NCBI GenBank assembly: GCA_003241385.1
Contig: QFPO01000008.1
Coordinates: 1 to 64,000 of the forward strand
Direction: 5' to 3'
Length of the DNA stretch: 64,000 bases
From: Rhodanobacter denitrificans
GTDB taxonomy: Bacteria; Pseudomonadota; Gammaproteobacteria; Xanthomonadales; Rhodanobacteraceae
Shown here one piece after another: positions 51,364-63,059 of this stretch. A program made the position numbers and the translations under genes. A model generated the notes under the pieces. That model saw only the letters and a program-made list of their open reading frames with translations, was not told the origin of the DNA and made no database searches. Positions within the stretch are counted from its first letter, which is position 1. Each line of letters begins with the position of its first letter.

Positions 51364-52761
51364 TCAGCGCTTGCCGCGCTTGGCGTTGCGGATCATGCGC
51401 TGGCGGCGGCGCTGCTGGCCTTCGGTCAGCTCGTTACGCTTGCCGGCATACGGGTTGTCGCCGTCGCGGAAGTCGATGCGGATCGGCGTGCCGACGAGGC
51501 GGTAGCGCGTGCGGAAGAAGTTCTCGAGATAGCGCCGGTACGAGTCGGCCAGATGGCGCGTGCGCGATCCGTGGATCACGATCGTCGGCGGATGCGTGCC
51601 GCCCGGATGGGCGTACTTGAGCTTGGGCGCGTGACCGCGCACCAGCGGCGGCTGGTAGCCCTCGTAGGCGGCCTCGAGCGCGCGCGTCAGCTCCGAGGAC
51701 GTGAACGTGCGGCCGGCCGAGGCGTGGCTGCGGTTGACCGCCTTGATCAGCTCGCCGATGCCGCTGCCGTGCAGCGCCGAGATCGTCACCTGCGGCGCCC
51801 AGTCGACGAAGACCAGCTTGCGCGCCAGCGAGACGCGGCACTGCTCGCGGTCGTAGGCCGACAGGCCGTCCCATTTGTTGACCGCGATGACCAGGGCGCG
51901 CTGCGCCTCGAGCACGTGGCCGATCAGGCCGGCGTCCTGGTCGGTGACGCCTTCCTTCGCATCGAGCAGCAGCACCACCACGCTGGCCGCCTCGATCGAC
52001 TGCAGCGTCTTGATCACGCTGAACTTCTCGACCGCGTCCTCGATGCGCGCGCGGCGCCGCACGCCGGCGGTGTCGATCAGCGTGTAGCGCTTGCCGTCGC
52101 GCTCGAGCGGGACGCGGATCGAGTCGCGCGTGGTGCCGGCGACGTCGGAGACGACGACGCGGTCCTCGCCGAGCAGGCGGTTGACCAGGGTCGACTTGCC
52201 GACGTTCGGGCGGCCGACGATCGCGACGCGGACGCCCTCCTCGTCGGCTTCCGGTTCGGCTTCGCCTTCCGGCGGCAGACGCGCGGCGATCGCGTCGAGC
52301 AGCGGCTGCACGCCGCGGCTGTGCGAGGCGGCCAGCGGCAGCGGCGCGGCGATGCCGAGCGCGGCGAACTCGGCCAGCGCGACGTGCTCGTCGAGGCCGT
52401 CGACCTTGTTGACGGCCAGCAGGATGGGTTTTGCGACGCGGCGCAGCCGCTCGAGGATCGCCGGGTCGCCCGGCAGCATGCCGTCGCGCGCGTCGACGAC
52501 GAAGACGACGACGTCGGCTTCCTCGATCGCGGCCTCGACCTGGCGCGCGGTCAGGCCGGCCAGGCCTTCCTGATCGTCGGCCAGACCGCCGGTGTCGACC
52601 ACCATGAAGCGCCGCTCGCCGAGCCGGCAGATGCCGTAATGACGATCGCGCGTGACGCCCGGCAGATCGGCGACCAGGGCATCGCGCGTGCGCGTGAGTA
52701 CGTTGAACAACGTCGACTTGCCGACGTTGGGACGCCCGACCAGGGCTACGACTGGCAACAC
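51364..52761 (-). CDS. der: Ribosome assembly GTPase Der (EngA)
   Basis: The 465-aa protein has two tandem GTPase domains, each with GRPNVGKS (residues 9-16 and about 183-190), the second followed by DVAGTTRDSI and NKWDG, and a C-terminal KH-like domain ending in basic residues (GQQRRRQRMIRNAKRGKR). Der is essential for assembly of the 50S subunit. It is at the 3' side of bamB, in the common bamB-der order. Confidence 0.97.
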   Translation of the reverse strand: MLPVVALVGRPNVGKSTLFNVLTRTRDALVADLPGVTRDRHYGICRLGERRFMVVDTGGLADDQEGLAGLTARQVEAAIEEADVVVFVVDARDGMLPGDPAILERLRRVAKPILLAVNKVDGLDEHVALAEFAALGIAAPLPLAASHSRGVQPLLDAIAARLPPEGEAEPEADEEGVRVAIVGRPNVGKSTLVNRLLGEDRVVVSDVAGTTRDSIRVPLERDGKRYTLIDTAGVRRRARIEDAVEKFSVIKTLQSIEAASVVVLLLDAKEGVTDQDAGLIGHVLEAQRALVIAVNKWDGLSAYDREQCRVSLARKLVFVDWAPQVTISALHGSGIGELIKAVNRSHASAGRTFTSSELTRALEAAYEGYQPPLVRGHAPKLKYAHPGGTHPPTIVIHGSRTRHLADSYRRYLENFFRTRYRLVGTPIRIDFRDGDNPYAGKRNELTEGQQRRRQRMIRNAKRGKR

Positions 52762-52782
52762 TGCTCGCCCCTCCGACGATCA

Positions 52783-52822
52783 GGCGATGAAAACGAAATC
52801 GCCGCGACCTTCACGTCGCGGC
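52783..52822 (-). terminator. Terminator-like hairpin after bamB
   Basis: On the minus strand the stem GCCGCGAC-loop-GTCGCGGC (52801-52808 and 52815-52822) is followed by a T-rich stretch (GATTTCGTTTTC). It is positioned between bamB and der. Confidence 0.65.
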
Positions 52823-52893
52823 GGCGATCCGCCCGGACCGGGCGGCAGTAGCGGAAGCGACCGCGCGGGCCGGCGACGCCGGCCGCGGCGGCG

Positions 52894-54093
52894 TCAACGG
52901 GCGACGCGCCAGGCGCCCAGGCGCCCTTCGCTGTCCTCGACGTAGACGGTGTCGCCGTCGACCACCGGCGCGCCGGCGATCGGATTCTTGCCGAGGCGCT
53001 CGCGCGCGATCAGCTTGCCGTCCTCGGCGTTGAGCCAGTGCACCCAGCCCTCGACGTCGCCGACGACGATCGCGCCGCCCTGGGCGGCCGGCGACGACAG
53101 CCAGCGGTACTTGAGCTGGTCCTGCTTCCAGAGGTTCGCGCCGCTCTGGCGGTCGAATGCCCAGACGTTGCCTTCGTCGTCGACGACGGCGACGACGTTG
53201 CCGGCGACGGTGACGCCCGCGTAGCTGGACAGATCGCGCTGCCAGGCGGTGCGGCCGCTGTCGGCATAGAGCGCGCTGACGATGCCGCGATAGCCGGCCG
53301 CGAACACTTCGCCGCCGTCGACGACGACTTCACCGTCGACGTCGGCCAGGCGGTCGACCTCGGTACGGCCCTCGCCGAGGCCGAGCGTCTGCATCCAGGC
53401 CTGGCTGCCGTCGGCGATGTTGACCGCGACGATCTTGCCGTTGTCGAAGCCGGACACGGCCAGGCCGTTCGACACGCGCGGCGCCGAATTGCCGCGCAGG
53501 CTCAGCGGCGGCACGCCCTGGTCGAACACCCAGCGCCGGTTGCCGTCGCCGAGGTCCAGACCGTAGAGCCGGCCGTCGTTGCTGCGCACGATCACGGTGT
53601 CGCCGCTGACCGCCGGCGCCGTGATCACTTCGGAGGAGACGTTGACGACCCAGCGCTCGGCACCGTCGGCCGCCGCGTACGCGCCGACCTGGCCGTCCAG
53701 GCCGCCGACGATGACCAGGTCGCCGGCCACGGTCGGACCGCCCGACCAGCGCACGCTGGTGTCGGTGCGGCGCCAGTACGCGCCGGAGCGCTTGCCGGTG
53801 TGCACGTTCCACAGCCGCTTGCCGGTGGCCGCATCGAGCGCGCTCAGATTGCCGTCGACGTCGGCGACGAACAGACGGCCGTCGGCCACCGCCGGCACCA
53901 TCGGCACGCCGGACTTGCCGGGGCCCTTGCCGGCGCTGCCGGTCCAGGCGCGCTGCACCGACAGCGTCGGCGTGAACGACTCGGCGAGCGGCGTCGGCGG
54001 CTCGACGTTGTCCTTCTTGCCGAGATTGCGGAACCAGGTACAGCCTCCCAGCAGGAGGGCCAGGACCAGGACGGCGACGGTGGAAACCTTCAT
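52894..54093 (-). CDS. bamB: Outer-membrane assembly lipoprotein BamB
   Basis: The 399-aa protein has a lipoprotein signal (VLVLALLLGGCTW, lipid-modified Cys18) and an eight-bladed PQQ-like propeller, with repeats such as GRLFVADVDGNLSALDAATG, DLVIVGGLDGQVGAYAAADG and GNVWAFDRQSGANLWKQD. BamB supports the BamA complex in folding outer-membrane proteins. Its start codon overlaps the yfgM stop by one base, so it is coupled to that gene. Confidence 0.95.
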   Translation of the reverse strand: MKVSTVAVLVLALLLGGCTWFRNLGKKDNVEPPTPLAESFTPTLSVQRAWTGSAGKGPGKSGVPMVPAVADGRLFVADVDGNLSALDAATGKRLWNVHTGKRSGAYWRRTDTSVRWSGGPTVAGDLVIVGGLDGQVGAYAAADGAERWVVNVSSEVITAPAVSGDTVIVRSNDGRLYGLDLGDGNRRWVFDQGVPPLSLRGNSAPRVSNGLAVSGFDNGKIVAVNIADGSQAWMQTLGLGEGRTEVDRLADVDGEVVVDGGEVFAAGYRGIVSALYADSGRTAWQRDLSSYAGVTVAGNVVAVVDDEGNVWAFDRQSGANLWKQDQLKYRWLSSPAAQGGAIVVGDVEGWVHWLNAEDGKLIARERLGKNPIAGAPVVDGDTVYVEDSEGRLGAWRVAR

Positions 54094-54752
54094 TACGAGC
54101 CCTGCTGTGCTGCTGCGGGGGCGGCGCCGAGATCGTCGAGCTTCATCTGCACGAAGCTGCGGTTGGGCGCCTGCGGTTCGAGCTTGGCGAGCGCGTCGCG
54201 GTAGGCGGCGCGCGCTTCCTCGTCACGGTCGAGCTTGACCAGCGCGTCGCCGCGCAGCTCGGCCACCTGGCCGACGTACTCGGCCTTGTCGATGCCGTCG
54301 AGCAGGCCCAGCGCCGCGGCGGCGTCGCCCTCGGCCAGGCGTACCTGCGCCAGGCGCAGGTTCACCAGATGCTTGAGCGCCGGCAGCTTGACGTTGGAAC
54401 GGGCCCAGTCCAGATCGGCCGCGGCGGCCTTCAGGTCGCCCTTGACGACGGCACGCTCGGCCTGGCCGAGCGCGGCGAGCACGGCATAGACCGTGCCCGG
54501 ATAATCCTTGCGCAGCGCCGCGGCGATCGCGTCGGCGTCCTCGGTGCGCTTGCCCTCGACGGCGACGCCGAGCGCCTGGTACTGCAGCGCGGCCTCGACC
54601 GCCTTGCCGTCCTGGCGATGCTTCCACTGCTGCCAGCCGAAGATCAGCAGCAGGGCGAGGGCGATGCCGGTCGCGATCGACATCGTGTTCTGGCGAAGCC
54701 ACTTGCGGACGACTTCGCCCTGCTCGTGTTCGTCAAGAAGTTCAAAAGCCAT
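54093..54752 (-). CDS. yfgM: YfgM-like ancillary translocon subunit
   Basis: The 219-aa protein begins MAFELLDEHEQGEVVRKWLR, then has one membrane helix (SIATGIALALLLIFGWQQW) and a periplasmic TPR-like domain (AIAAALRKDYPGTVYAVLAA, ALGLLDGIDKAEYVGQVAEL). YfgM associates with SecYEG and periplasmic chaperones. The ATG at 54752 matches the conserved N-terminus. In E. coli ispG and hisS lie between rodZ and yfgM. They are absent here. Confidence 0.92.
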   Translation of the reverse strand: MAFELLDEHEQGEVVRKWLRQNTMSIATGIALALLLIFGWQQWKHRQDGKAVEAALQYQALGVAVEGKRTEDADAIAAALRKDYPGTVYAVLAALGQAERAVVKGDLKAAAADLDWARSNVKLPALKHLVNLRLAQVRLAEGDAAAALGLLDGIDKAEYVGQVAELRGDALVKLDRDEEARAAYRDALAKLEPQAPNRSFVQMKLDDLGAAPAAAQQGS

Positions 54753-54884
54753 TGCGTGTACCTGGAAAGAGGGAGATCGGAGCTGCGGACGCGGCCGGCG
54801 CGACCCCGGCGTGCAGGCGCGCAAGGGTAGCAGGAAAGCGCGGCCCGGCGTCCGCCGGCGCCGCGCCGCGGATTATCCGGCGAT

Positions 54885-55982
54885 TCAGGGTTCGATGCGG
54901 GCGACCGTGGCGTCCGGTCCGAACACGCGCACGTGGGCGACGTTCGCGCGCCGGTACGGTGCGAGATCGACGGTCGCGCCGTCGGCCTGCAGCTCGACGC
55001 CGTCGGCGTTGCCGAGCCGCACCGACAACGGCCGCTCGCTGCGATAGCTGCGTTCGGTGCCGGCCTGCAGCAGGCCGTACTCGAGCCGCTTGCCGTCCGC
55101 ATCGAGCACTTCGACCCAACTGGCCTGGCTGACCTTGAGCACCAGCGTGCGTCCGCCTTCGGCCGGTGCCGGGCTCGGCGTCGGCGCGCTGGCGGGCCGG
55201 GTCGAGAACGGCGCCATCGACGCGACGACCGGCGGCGGCGCCTCGATCCGCGGCGGCGCCAGCGGCGCCGGTGCGATCTCGACCGGCAGCGCGGCGATCG
55301 TGTCCGGCGTCGTCGACGAGGACCGCGCCGGCGTCTGCACCGCGGCCGTGTCGAGCGGCGTGGTGCGGACCAGGCTCTGTTCGATGCCGCCGCGGGTCGC
55401 CGCGAACCAGACCGTGGGCCCGAGGATCAGGCCGGTCAGGATCAGGTAGGTGGCGGTCACCGAATAGCGGTCGATCAGATAGCGCGAACGCGGCACGGTG
55501 CCGGTCGCGACGATCGGCGTCGCCTCGGTGTGCAGGTCGGCGACCTGTTCGGCGCGCTCGACCGGCAGACCGAGCAGCCGCGTATAGCTGATCAGATAGC
55601 CGCGCAGATACACGCCCTGCGTCATGCCCTGATAGTCGTCGGCCTCGATCCGCCCGATCAGCCGGATCGGCAGCTTCAGCCGTGTCGCGACCTCGTCGCG
55701 CGTCCAGCCTCGGGCCTCGCGGGCCGCACGCAGGTGCTGCCCGAGCGAACCTTCACCGGCATCGATCATATCCCCCTGGGCAGACGCCGCCGATGCCGGG
55801 GCTGCGTCTGCAAGACTTTCCGGTTCGATAGCCATTGCTGTGCCTGTGCTCTCGATTGTGTCCTGGCCAGTCTCCAGGTGCAGCGGCAGCTGGCCGTTGT
55901 CGTTGTCGTCGCTGGATCGTCCTCGCGCACCTGTCCCCCCTGCGACATCCCCGCGCGAGCCTGAGGGTGTCCGGTTGTTCAT
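54885..55982 (-). CDS. rodZ: Cytoskeleton protein RodZ
   Basis: The 365-aa protein has an acidic N-terminal extension, an HTH domain (SLGQHLRAAREARGWTRDEV, ATRLKLPIRLIGRIEADDY), a single membrane helix (VTATYLILTGLILGPTVWFA), a Pro/Ala-rich periplasmic linker and a DUF4115 domain (LVLKVSQASWVEVLDADGKR). RodZ links MreB to the membrane and keeps rod shape. The Met at 55982 lies 1 bp after the pilW stop. Later Met codons could also serve as starts because the first 80 residues are low in complexity. Confidence 0.92.
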   Translation of the reverse strand: MNNRTPSGSRGDVAGGTGARGRSSDDNDNGQLPLHLETGQDTIESTGTAMAIEPESLADAAPASAASAQGDMIDAGEGSLGQHLRAAREARGWTRDEVATRLKLPIRLIGRIEADDYQGMTQGVYLRGYLISYTRLLGLPVERAEQVADLHTEATPIVATGTVPRSRYLIDRYSVTATYLILTGLILGPTVWFAATRGGIEQSLVRTTPLDTAAVQTPARSSSTTPDTIAALPVEIAPAPLAPPRIEAPPPVVASMAPFSTRPASAPTPSPAPAEGGRTLVLKVSQASWVEVLDADGKRLEYGLLQAGTERSYRSERPLSVRLGNADGVELQADGATVDLAPYRRANVAHVRVFGPDATVARIEP

Positions 55983-55983
55983 C

Positions 55984-56743
55984 TCACGACGTCCCCGGCG
56001 CGTCCAGCATGCGAGCCTGCTGCGAGCTGGGGAAATCCTGCAGCAGACGCCGGGTGTAATCCCGGGCGGCGTCGGCATTGCCGAGCTGCAGTTCGATGTT
56101 GCGGCCGAGCATCAGCGACTCCGGGCGCGCATGCGCGCTGGCCTCGTAGCGCTGCAGAAACGCGCGCGCGCGGAAGTACTCGCGCCGCGCATAGAGCACC
56201 GAGGCCATCTGGAACAGCGCCTCGGTGTTGTTCTGATCCTGTTCGAGTGCGATGCGCAGCTTCTGCTCGGCCTCGTCGTAGCGGCCGGCGCGCGCCAGGC
56301 AGATGCCGGCATTGCCGAGCGCCAGTGCCGGCGTGCGGTAGAACGGGTCGGCGATCGCGCGATCGAAGTACGCCGCGGCCTCTTCCGGCTTGCCGTTGTT
56401 GCACAGGTACCAGCCGTAGTTGTTGGCCTCGGCGCCGCTGTTGGGCTTGAGCTGCGCGGCGCGGCGGTAGTGCTCGCCGGCCTTCTGCGCGTTGCCGATG
56501 CGCTCGTAGAGCACCGCGATCACGGTGTGCGCGTCGGCGTAGCTGCCGTCGGCCTCGAGCGCGCGCGTGAGCTTCTCCATCGCCAGCTCGAGCTGGCCCT
56601 GCTGCATGTAGCGCTGGCCGAGCTCGGTATTGGTGCGCGCCGCTTCCTGCTTCTTGGTCGGGTTGTTGTTGTTCGATACGCCGCCGCTGGTGGCGCAGCC
56701 GACCGTGCCGCACAGCAGCAGGGCGATCAGAGCCGGCCGCAGA

Positions 56744-56754
<11 letters not shown>
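55984..56754 (-). CDS. pilW: Type IV pilus biogenesis lipoprotein PilW/PilF
   Basis: The 256-aa protein has a lipoprotein signal (LIALLLCGTVGCATSGG) and six TPR-like repeats (ARTNTELGQRYMQQGQLELA, ADAHTVIAVLYERIGNAQKA, ANNYGWYLCNNGKPEEAAAY). In pseudomonads and xanthomonads this protein is the pilotin needed for PilQ secretin assembly in the outer membrane. Its start overlaps the rlmN stop by 11 bp. Confidence 0.94.
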
Positions 56755-57865
<1,111 letters not shown>

Positions 57866-57866
57866 C

Positions 57867-58292
57867 TCAGCGCGAGACGACCTCGGTCGCCGCGAAGAAG
57901 TACGCGATCTCGTTCGCGGCGGTCTCGGCCGCGTCCGAACCGTGGACGGCGTTGGCGTCGATCGAGTCGGCGAAGTCGGCGCGGATCGTGCCCGGATCGG
58001 CCTTCTTCGGGTCGGTGGCGCCCATCAGCTGGCGGTTCTTGGCGATCGCGTCCTCGCCCTCGAGAGCCTGGATCATGACCGGGCCGGAGATCATGAACTC
58101 GACCAGCGCGTTGAAGAACGGACGCTCGCGGTGCACCGCGTAGAAGCCCTCGGCCTCGGCGCGCGACAGCTGCTTGTAGCGAGCGGCGACGATCTTGAGG
58201 CCGGCCTTCTCGAAACGCGTGTAGATCTCGCCGATCACGTTCTTGGCGACCGCATCGGGCTTGATGATGGACAGGGTGCGCTCCAGCGCCAT
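57867..58292 (-). CDS. ndk: Nucleoside diphosphate kinase
   Basis: The 141-aa enzyme keeps NTP and dNTP pools balanced. MALERTLSIIKPDAVAKNVI is the nucleotide-binding start, and NAVHGSDA carries the phosphorylated His117. It is the first gene of the rlmN-pilW-rodZ run, with 277 bp upstream to the divergent TetR gene holding its promoter. Confidence 0.97.
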   Translation of the reverse strand: MALERTLSIIKPDAVAKNVIGEIYTRFEKAGLKIVAARYKQLSRAEAEGFYAVHRERPFFNALVEFMISGPVMIQALEGEDAIAKNRQLMGATDPKKADPGTIRADFADSIDANAVHGSDAAETAANEIAYFFAATEVVSR

Positions 58293-58544
58293 GAAATGGT
58301 TTCTCCGGAAAGTGAATGCGTGGCCGCGCTGCGAAAGCGCGCCCTGGGCATATGAAGAATCCGCGAACTTCCGCGGGGTTAGCAGATGTATGAACGGAAG
58401 ATTCTAGCCGGTTCCGCCGCCCTGCGCCATGCCGGAATGGCGACTGCGCCACGTTTTCGCATGCGCCGATGCCGTCTGCGGCCACCGGCGGGCACGCCGA
58501 TGCTGCAACGCGGTTTGACGGCGGCGACGGCACTGGCTTAGATT

Positions 58545-58558
58545 CAAACGGTCGTTTG
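58545..58558. promoter_or_regulatory. PsrA-type operator
   Basis: CAAACGGTCGTTTG fits the published PsrA consensus C/GAAAC-N2-4-GTTTG/C exactly. The palindrome extends to TCAAACG-GT-CGTTTGA (58544-58559). It lies 11-12 bp before the GTG of the TetR gene, where the regulator could block its own promoter. Confidence 0.8.
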
Positions 58559-58569
58559 ATTCGTCTCTC

Positions 58570-59202
58570 GTGGGACCACCCGTGGACCTGACCCCGTTCT
58601 CGACCCGCCAGCGCATCCTCGGCGCTGCCGAGGAACTGTTCGCCCGTCACGGCTTCGCCGGCGCATCGCTGCGCCAGGTGACCGCCAGCGCCAAGGTCAA
58701 TCTGGCCGCGGTCAACTATCACTTCGGCTCGAAGGAAAACCTGATCGAGGAGGTGTTCCGACGCCGCCTCGACGAGCTCAACGCGCGCCGCACCGAGCTG
58801 CTCGCGCAGTGTCGCGACCGCGCCGACCTCGGCCTCGAGGACGTGCTCGACGCGTTCGTGCGGCCGGCGCTGGAGCTGTCGCTCAGCGACGCCGGCGGTG
58901 CCGCGTTCGTGCGCGTGCTGGCGCGCGCCTACGCCGAGCACGACGAGCGCCTGCGCCGGTTCCTGTCCGACAACTACGGCCACGTGCTCAAGGAGTTCGC
59001 CGGCGTGTTCGCGCGACTGCTGCCGCAGCTGGACAAGGAAGAGCTGTACTGGCGGCTGGACATCGTGTCCGGCGCCCTCACCTATGCGATGGCCGATTTC
59101 GGCGTGCTCAAGCGGCGCGGCGACGTCAGCGAGCAGGAACATCGCGAACGCACCGCGTCCCATCTGATCCGTTTCGCCGCCGCCGGCCTGCGCGCCGCGT
59201 GA
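58570..59202 (+). CDS. TetR-family regulator, PsrA-like
   Basis: The 210-aa protein has the TetR N-terminal HTH (RQRILGAAEELFARHGFAGA, SLRQVTASAKVNLAAVNYHF) and a C-terminal ligand domain. The sequence NLAAVNYHFGSKENLIEEVF is PsrA-like, and the operator just upstream fits PsrA, which senses long-chain fatty acids and represses beta-oxidation genes. The next genes are a fadN-type enzyme and a thiolase. Starts at 58570 or 58582 (both GTG) are possible. Confidence 0.88.
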   Translation: MGPPVDLTPFSTRQRILGAAEELFARHGFAGASLRQVTASAKVNLAAVNYHFGSKENLIEEVFRRRLDELNARRTELLAQCRDRADLGLEDVLDAFVRPALELSLSDAGGAAFVRVLARAYAEHDERLRRFLSDNYGHVLKEFAGVFARLLPQLDKEELYWRLDIVSGALTYAMADFGVLKRRGDVSEQEHRERTASHLIRFAAAGLRAA

Positions 59203-59240
59203 GCGTCCCGCCTCTTTCACCATCCGCATCGGAGAGCTCG

Positions 59241-61610
59241 ATGTCCGTCACCCCTCTGCTGATCCGCAAAGCCGCCGTGCTCGGCGCCGGCGTCATGGGC
59301 GCCCAGATCGCCGCCCATCTGACCAATGCCGGCATCGAGACGATCCTGTTCGACCTGCCGGCCAAGGACGGCGACAAGAACGGCATCGTCGCCAAGGCGC
59401 TGGCGAACCTGACCAAGCTGTCGCCGGCGCCGCTGGCCGATCCGTCGCTGGCCGCCGCGATCACGCCGGCCAACTACGAGGACGATCTGCAGCGCCTGCG
59501 CGAGTGCGACCTGATCATCGAGGCGATCGCCGAACGCATGGACTGGAAGCTCGACCTGTACCGCAAGATAGCGCCGCACGTCTCGGACACCGCGTTCGTC
59601 GCCAGCAACACCTCGGGCCTGTCGATCAACACGCTGGCCGACGCGCTGCCGGCCGCGCTGCAGCCGCGCTTCTCGGGCATCCACTTCTTCAACCCGCCGC
59701 GCTACATGCACCTGGTCGAGCTGATCCCGGCGCGCGCGACCGACCCTTCGCTGCTGGCCGGTCTGGAGGCGTTCCTGACGACCCAGCTCGGCAAGGGCGT
59801 GGTCTACGCGCGCGACACGCCGAACTTCATCGGCAACCGGGTCGGCGTGTTCTCGATCCTGGCCACGATGCACCACACCGAGCAGTTCGGCCTGGGCTTC
59901 GACGAGGTCGACGCGATCACCGGCCCGGCGATCGGCCGTCCGAAGAGCGCGACCTACCGCACCTCCGATGTAGTCGGCCTCGACACGATGGCGCACGTCA
60001 TCAAGACGATGGCCGACACCCTGCCCGACGATCCCTGGCATGCCTACTTCAAGGCGCCGGCCTGGCTGCAGGCGCTGATCGATCAGGGCGCGCTCGGCCA
60101 GAAGACCGGTGCGGGCTTCTTCCGCAAGGTCGGCAAGGAGATCCGCGTGCTCGACCTCGGCCTGCGCGACTACCGCGCGGCCGACCGCGGCGCCTCGCCG
60201 GAGGTCGCCGCGATCCTCGCGATCCGCGATCCGGCCGAGAAGTTCGCCAGGCTGCGCGCCTCGGAGGACCGCCAGGCGCAGTTCCTGTGGGCGACGTTCC
60301 GCGACCTGTTCCACTACGCCGCCTATCACCTGGCCGATATCGCCGAGACCGCGCGCGAGGTCGATTTCGCGATCCGCTGGGGCTACGGCTGGAAGCTCGG
60401 GCCGTTCGAGACCTGGCAGGCCGCCGGCTGGCGCCAGGTCGCGCAGTGGATCAACGAGGACATCAGCGCCGGCAAGGCGATGAGCGATGCGCCGCTGCCG
60501 GCCTGGGTCACCGACGGCCGCGACGGCGTCCACGGCGCCGACGGCTCCTGGTCGGCCAGTGCCGGCAAGCCGCTGCCGCGCTCGGCGCATACGGTCTATC
60601 GCCGCCAGCGCTACCCCGACGCGCTGCTCGGCGAGCGCTTCGACAGCGGCGTCACCGCCTGGGAGAACGAGGGCGTGCGGCTGTGGCACCTCGGCGACGA
60701 GGTCGGCATCGTCTCGTTCAAGACCAAGATGAACACCGTCAACGACGCGGTGCTCGACGGCGTCCAGCGCGCGATCGACGAGGCCGAGAAGACGTTCAAG
60801 GCCGTCGTGCTCTGGCAGACCGGCGAGCCGTTCTCGGCCGGCGCCGATCTGAAGGGCGCGCTCGGCCTGCTGCAGGCCGGCAAGGTCGATGCGTTCGACG
60901 CGATGGTCGCCAACTTCCAGGCGACCAGCCAGCGCATCAAGTATTCGCTGGTGCCGGTCGTCGCCGCGGTGCGCGGCATGGCGTTCGGCGGCGGCTGCGA
61001 GTTCCAGATGCATTCCGCGCGCACGGTCGCCGCGCTCGAGAGCTACATCGGCCTGGTCGAGGCCGGCGTCGGCCTGCTGCCGGCCGGCGGCGGACTGAAG
61101 GAGATCGCGGTGCGTGCCGCGAGCGTGCCCGGCGCCGATCCGTTCGACGCGATCAAGCGCATGTTCGAGACCATCGCGATGGCCAAGGTGTCCGGCTCGG
61201 CGATCGAGGCCAAGCGCCTGGGCCTGCTGCGCGCCGACGACGTCGTCGTGTTCAACGCCTACGAGCTGCTGCACGTCGCCGCGGTGACCGCCACGGCGCT
61301 GGCCGATCAGGGTTATCGCCCGCCGCTGCCGGCGCGTGCGATCACGGTCGCCGGCGACGTCGGCACCGCGACGCTGAAGATGCTGCTGGTCAACATGCTC
61401 GAGGGCCGCTTCATCTCGGCGCACGACTTCGACATCGCCAGCCGGATCGCCGACACGCTGTGCGGCGGCGGCATCGAGCGCGGCTCGCAGGTCGACGAGC
61501 GCTGGCTGCTCGACCTGGAGCGCAAGCACTTCGTCGAACTGGCGCAGACCGCCAGGACGCAGGAGCGCATCGCGCACACGCTCGCCACCGGCAAGCCGCT
61601 TCGCAACTGA
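59241..61610 (+). CDS. fadN: 3-hydroxyacyl-CoA dehydrogenase/enoyl-CoA hydratase (FadN type)
   Basis: The 789-aa protein has an N-terminal NAD-binding domain (AVLGAGVMGAQIAAHLTNAG), the dehydrogenase signature (HFFNPPRYMHLVELIPA) and a C-terminal crotonase domain (EPFSAGADLKGALGLLQAG, AFGGGCEFQMHS). It would carry out two steps of fatty acid beta-oxidation. The domain order (dehydrogenase first) is that of FadN, not of E. coli FadB. The ATG at 59241 follows GGAGAG. It is followed by the thiolase gene after 71 bp. Confidence 0.94.
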   Translation: MSVTPLLIRKAAVLGAGVMGAQIAAHLTNAGIETILFDLPAKDGDKNGIVAKALANLTKLSPAPLADPSLAAAITPANYEDDLQRLRECDLIIEAIAERMDWKLDLYRKIAPHVSDTAFVASNTSGLSINTLADALPAALQPRFSGIHFFNPPRYMHLVELIPARATDPSLLAGLEAFLTTQLGKGVVYARDTPNFIGNRVGVFSILATMHHTEQFGLGFDEVDAITGPAIGRPKSATYRTSDVVGLDTMAHVIKTMADTLPDDPWHAYFKAPAWLQALIDQGALGQKTGAGFFRKVGKEIRVLDLGLRDYRAADRGASPEVAAILAIRDPAEKFARLRASEDRQAQFLWATFRDLFHYAAYHLADIAETAREVDFAIRWGYGWKLGPFETWQAAGWRQVAQWINEDISAGKAMSDAPLPAWVTDGRDGVHGADGSWSASAGKPLPRSAHTVYRRQRYPDALLGERFDSGVTAWENEGVRLWHLGDEVGIVSFKTKMNTVNDAVLDGVQRAIDEAEKTFKAVVLWQTGEPFSAGADLKGALGLLQAGKVDAFDAMVANFQATSQRIKYSLVPVVAAVRGMAFGGGCEFQMHSARTVAALESYIGLVEAGVGLLPAGGGLKEIAVRAASVPGADPFDAIKRMFETIAMAKVSGSAIEAKRLGLLRADDVVVFNAYELLHVAAVTATALADQGYRPPLPARAITVAGDVGTATLKMLLVNMLEGRFISAHDFDIASRIADTLCGGGIERGSQVDERWLLDLERKHFVELAQTARTQERIAHTLATGKPLRN

Positions 61611-61681
61611 CGAGGGGCCCGACGCGGCCGCCGCACGGCGCCGCTCCGGACCGCTTCCCGATCTTCTTCGGAGACTTCCAG

Positions 61682-62878
<1,197 letters not shown>

Positions 62879-62885
62879 GCGAGAG

Positions 62886-62911
62886 GCAATGGCGGCCTCG
62901 GCCGCCATTGC
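62886..62911 (+). terminator. Hairpin after thiolase gene
   Basis: GCAATGGCGGC (62886-62896) pairs perfectly with GCCGCCATTGC (62901-62911) around CTCG, eight bases beyond the stop codon. There is no T-run, so it is a likely but imperfect terminator. Confidence 0.7.
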
Positions 62912-63059
62912 TACAAGCATCGATCGCAGCCCCGGGCCGCGATCCTCGACAGGCCCAATCACGACCTCGGGCCACCCTCGGTGATCGACTCGACGGCGGC
63001 CCGGCCGGCCGCCGTCGTCACCGCGCGTGCCACGCGCCGCGATCGGTTGCCTGCGCCGA

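Noticed and set aside
47706..51620. Plus-strand open frame of about 1,300 codons across the Moco genes
   Set aside because: It is the antisense of mobA, moeA, the glycosyltransferase and moeB. Composition is Arg/Ala/Gln-rich without domains. High GC makes such frames common.
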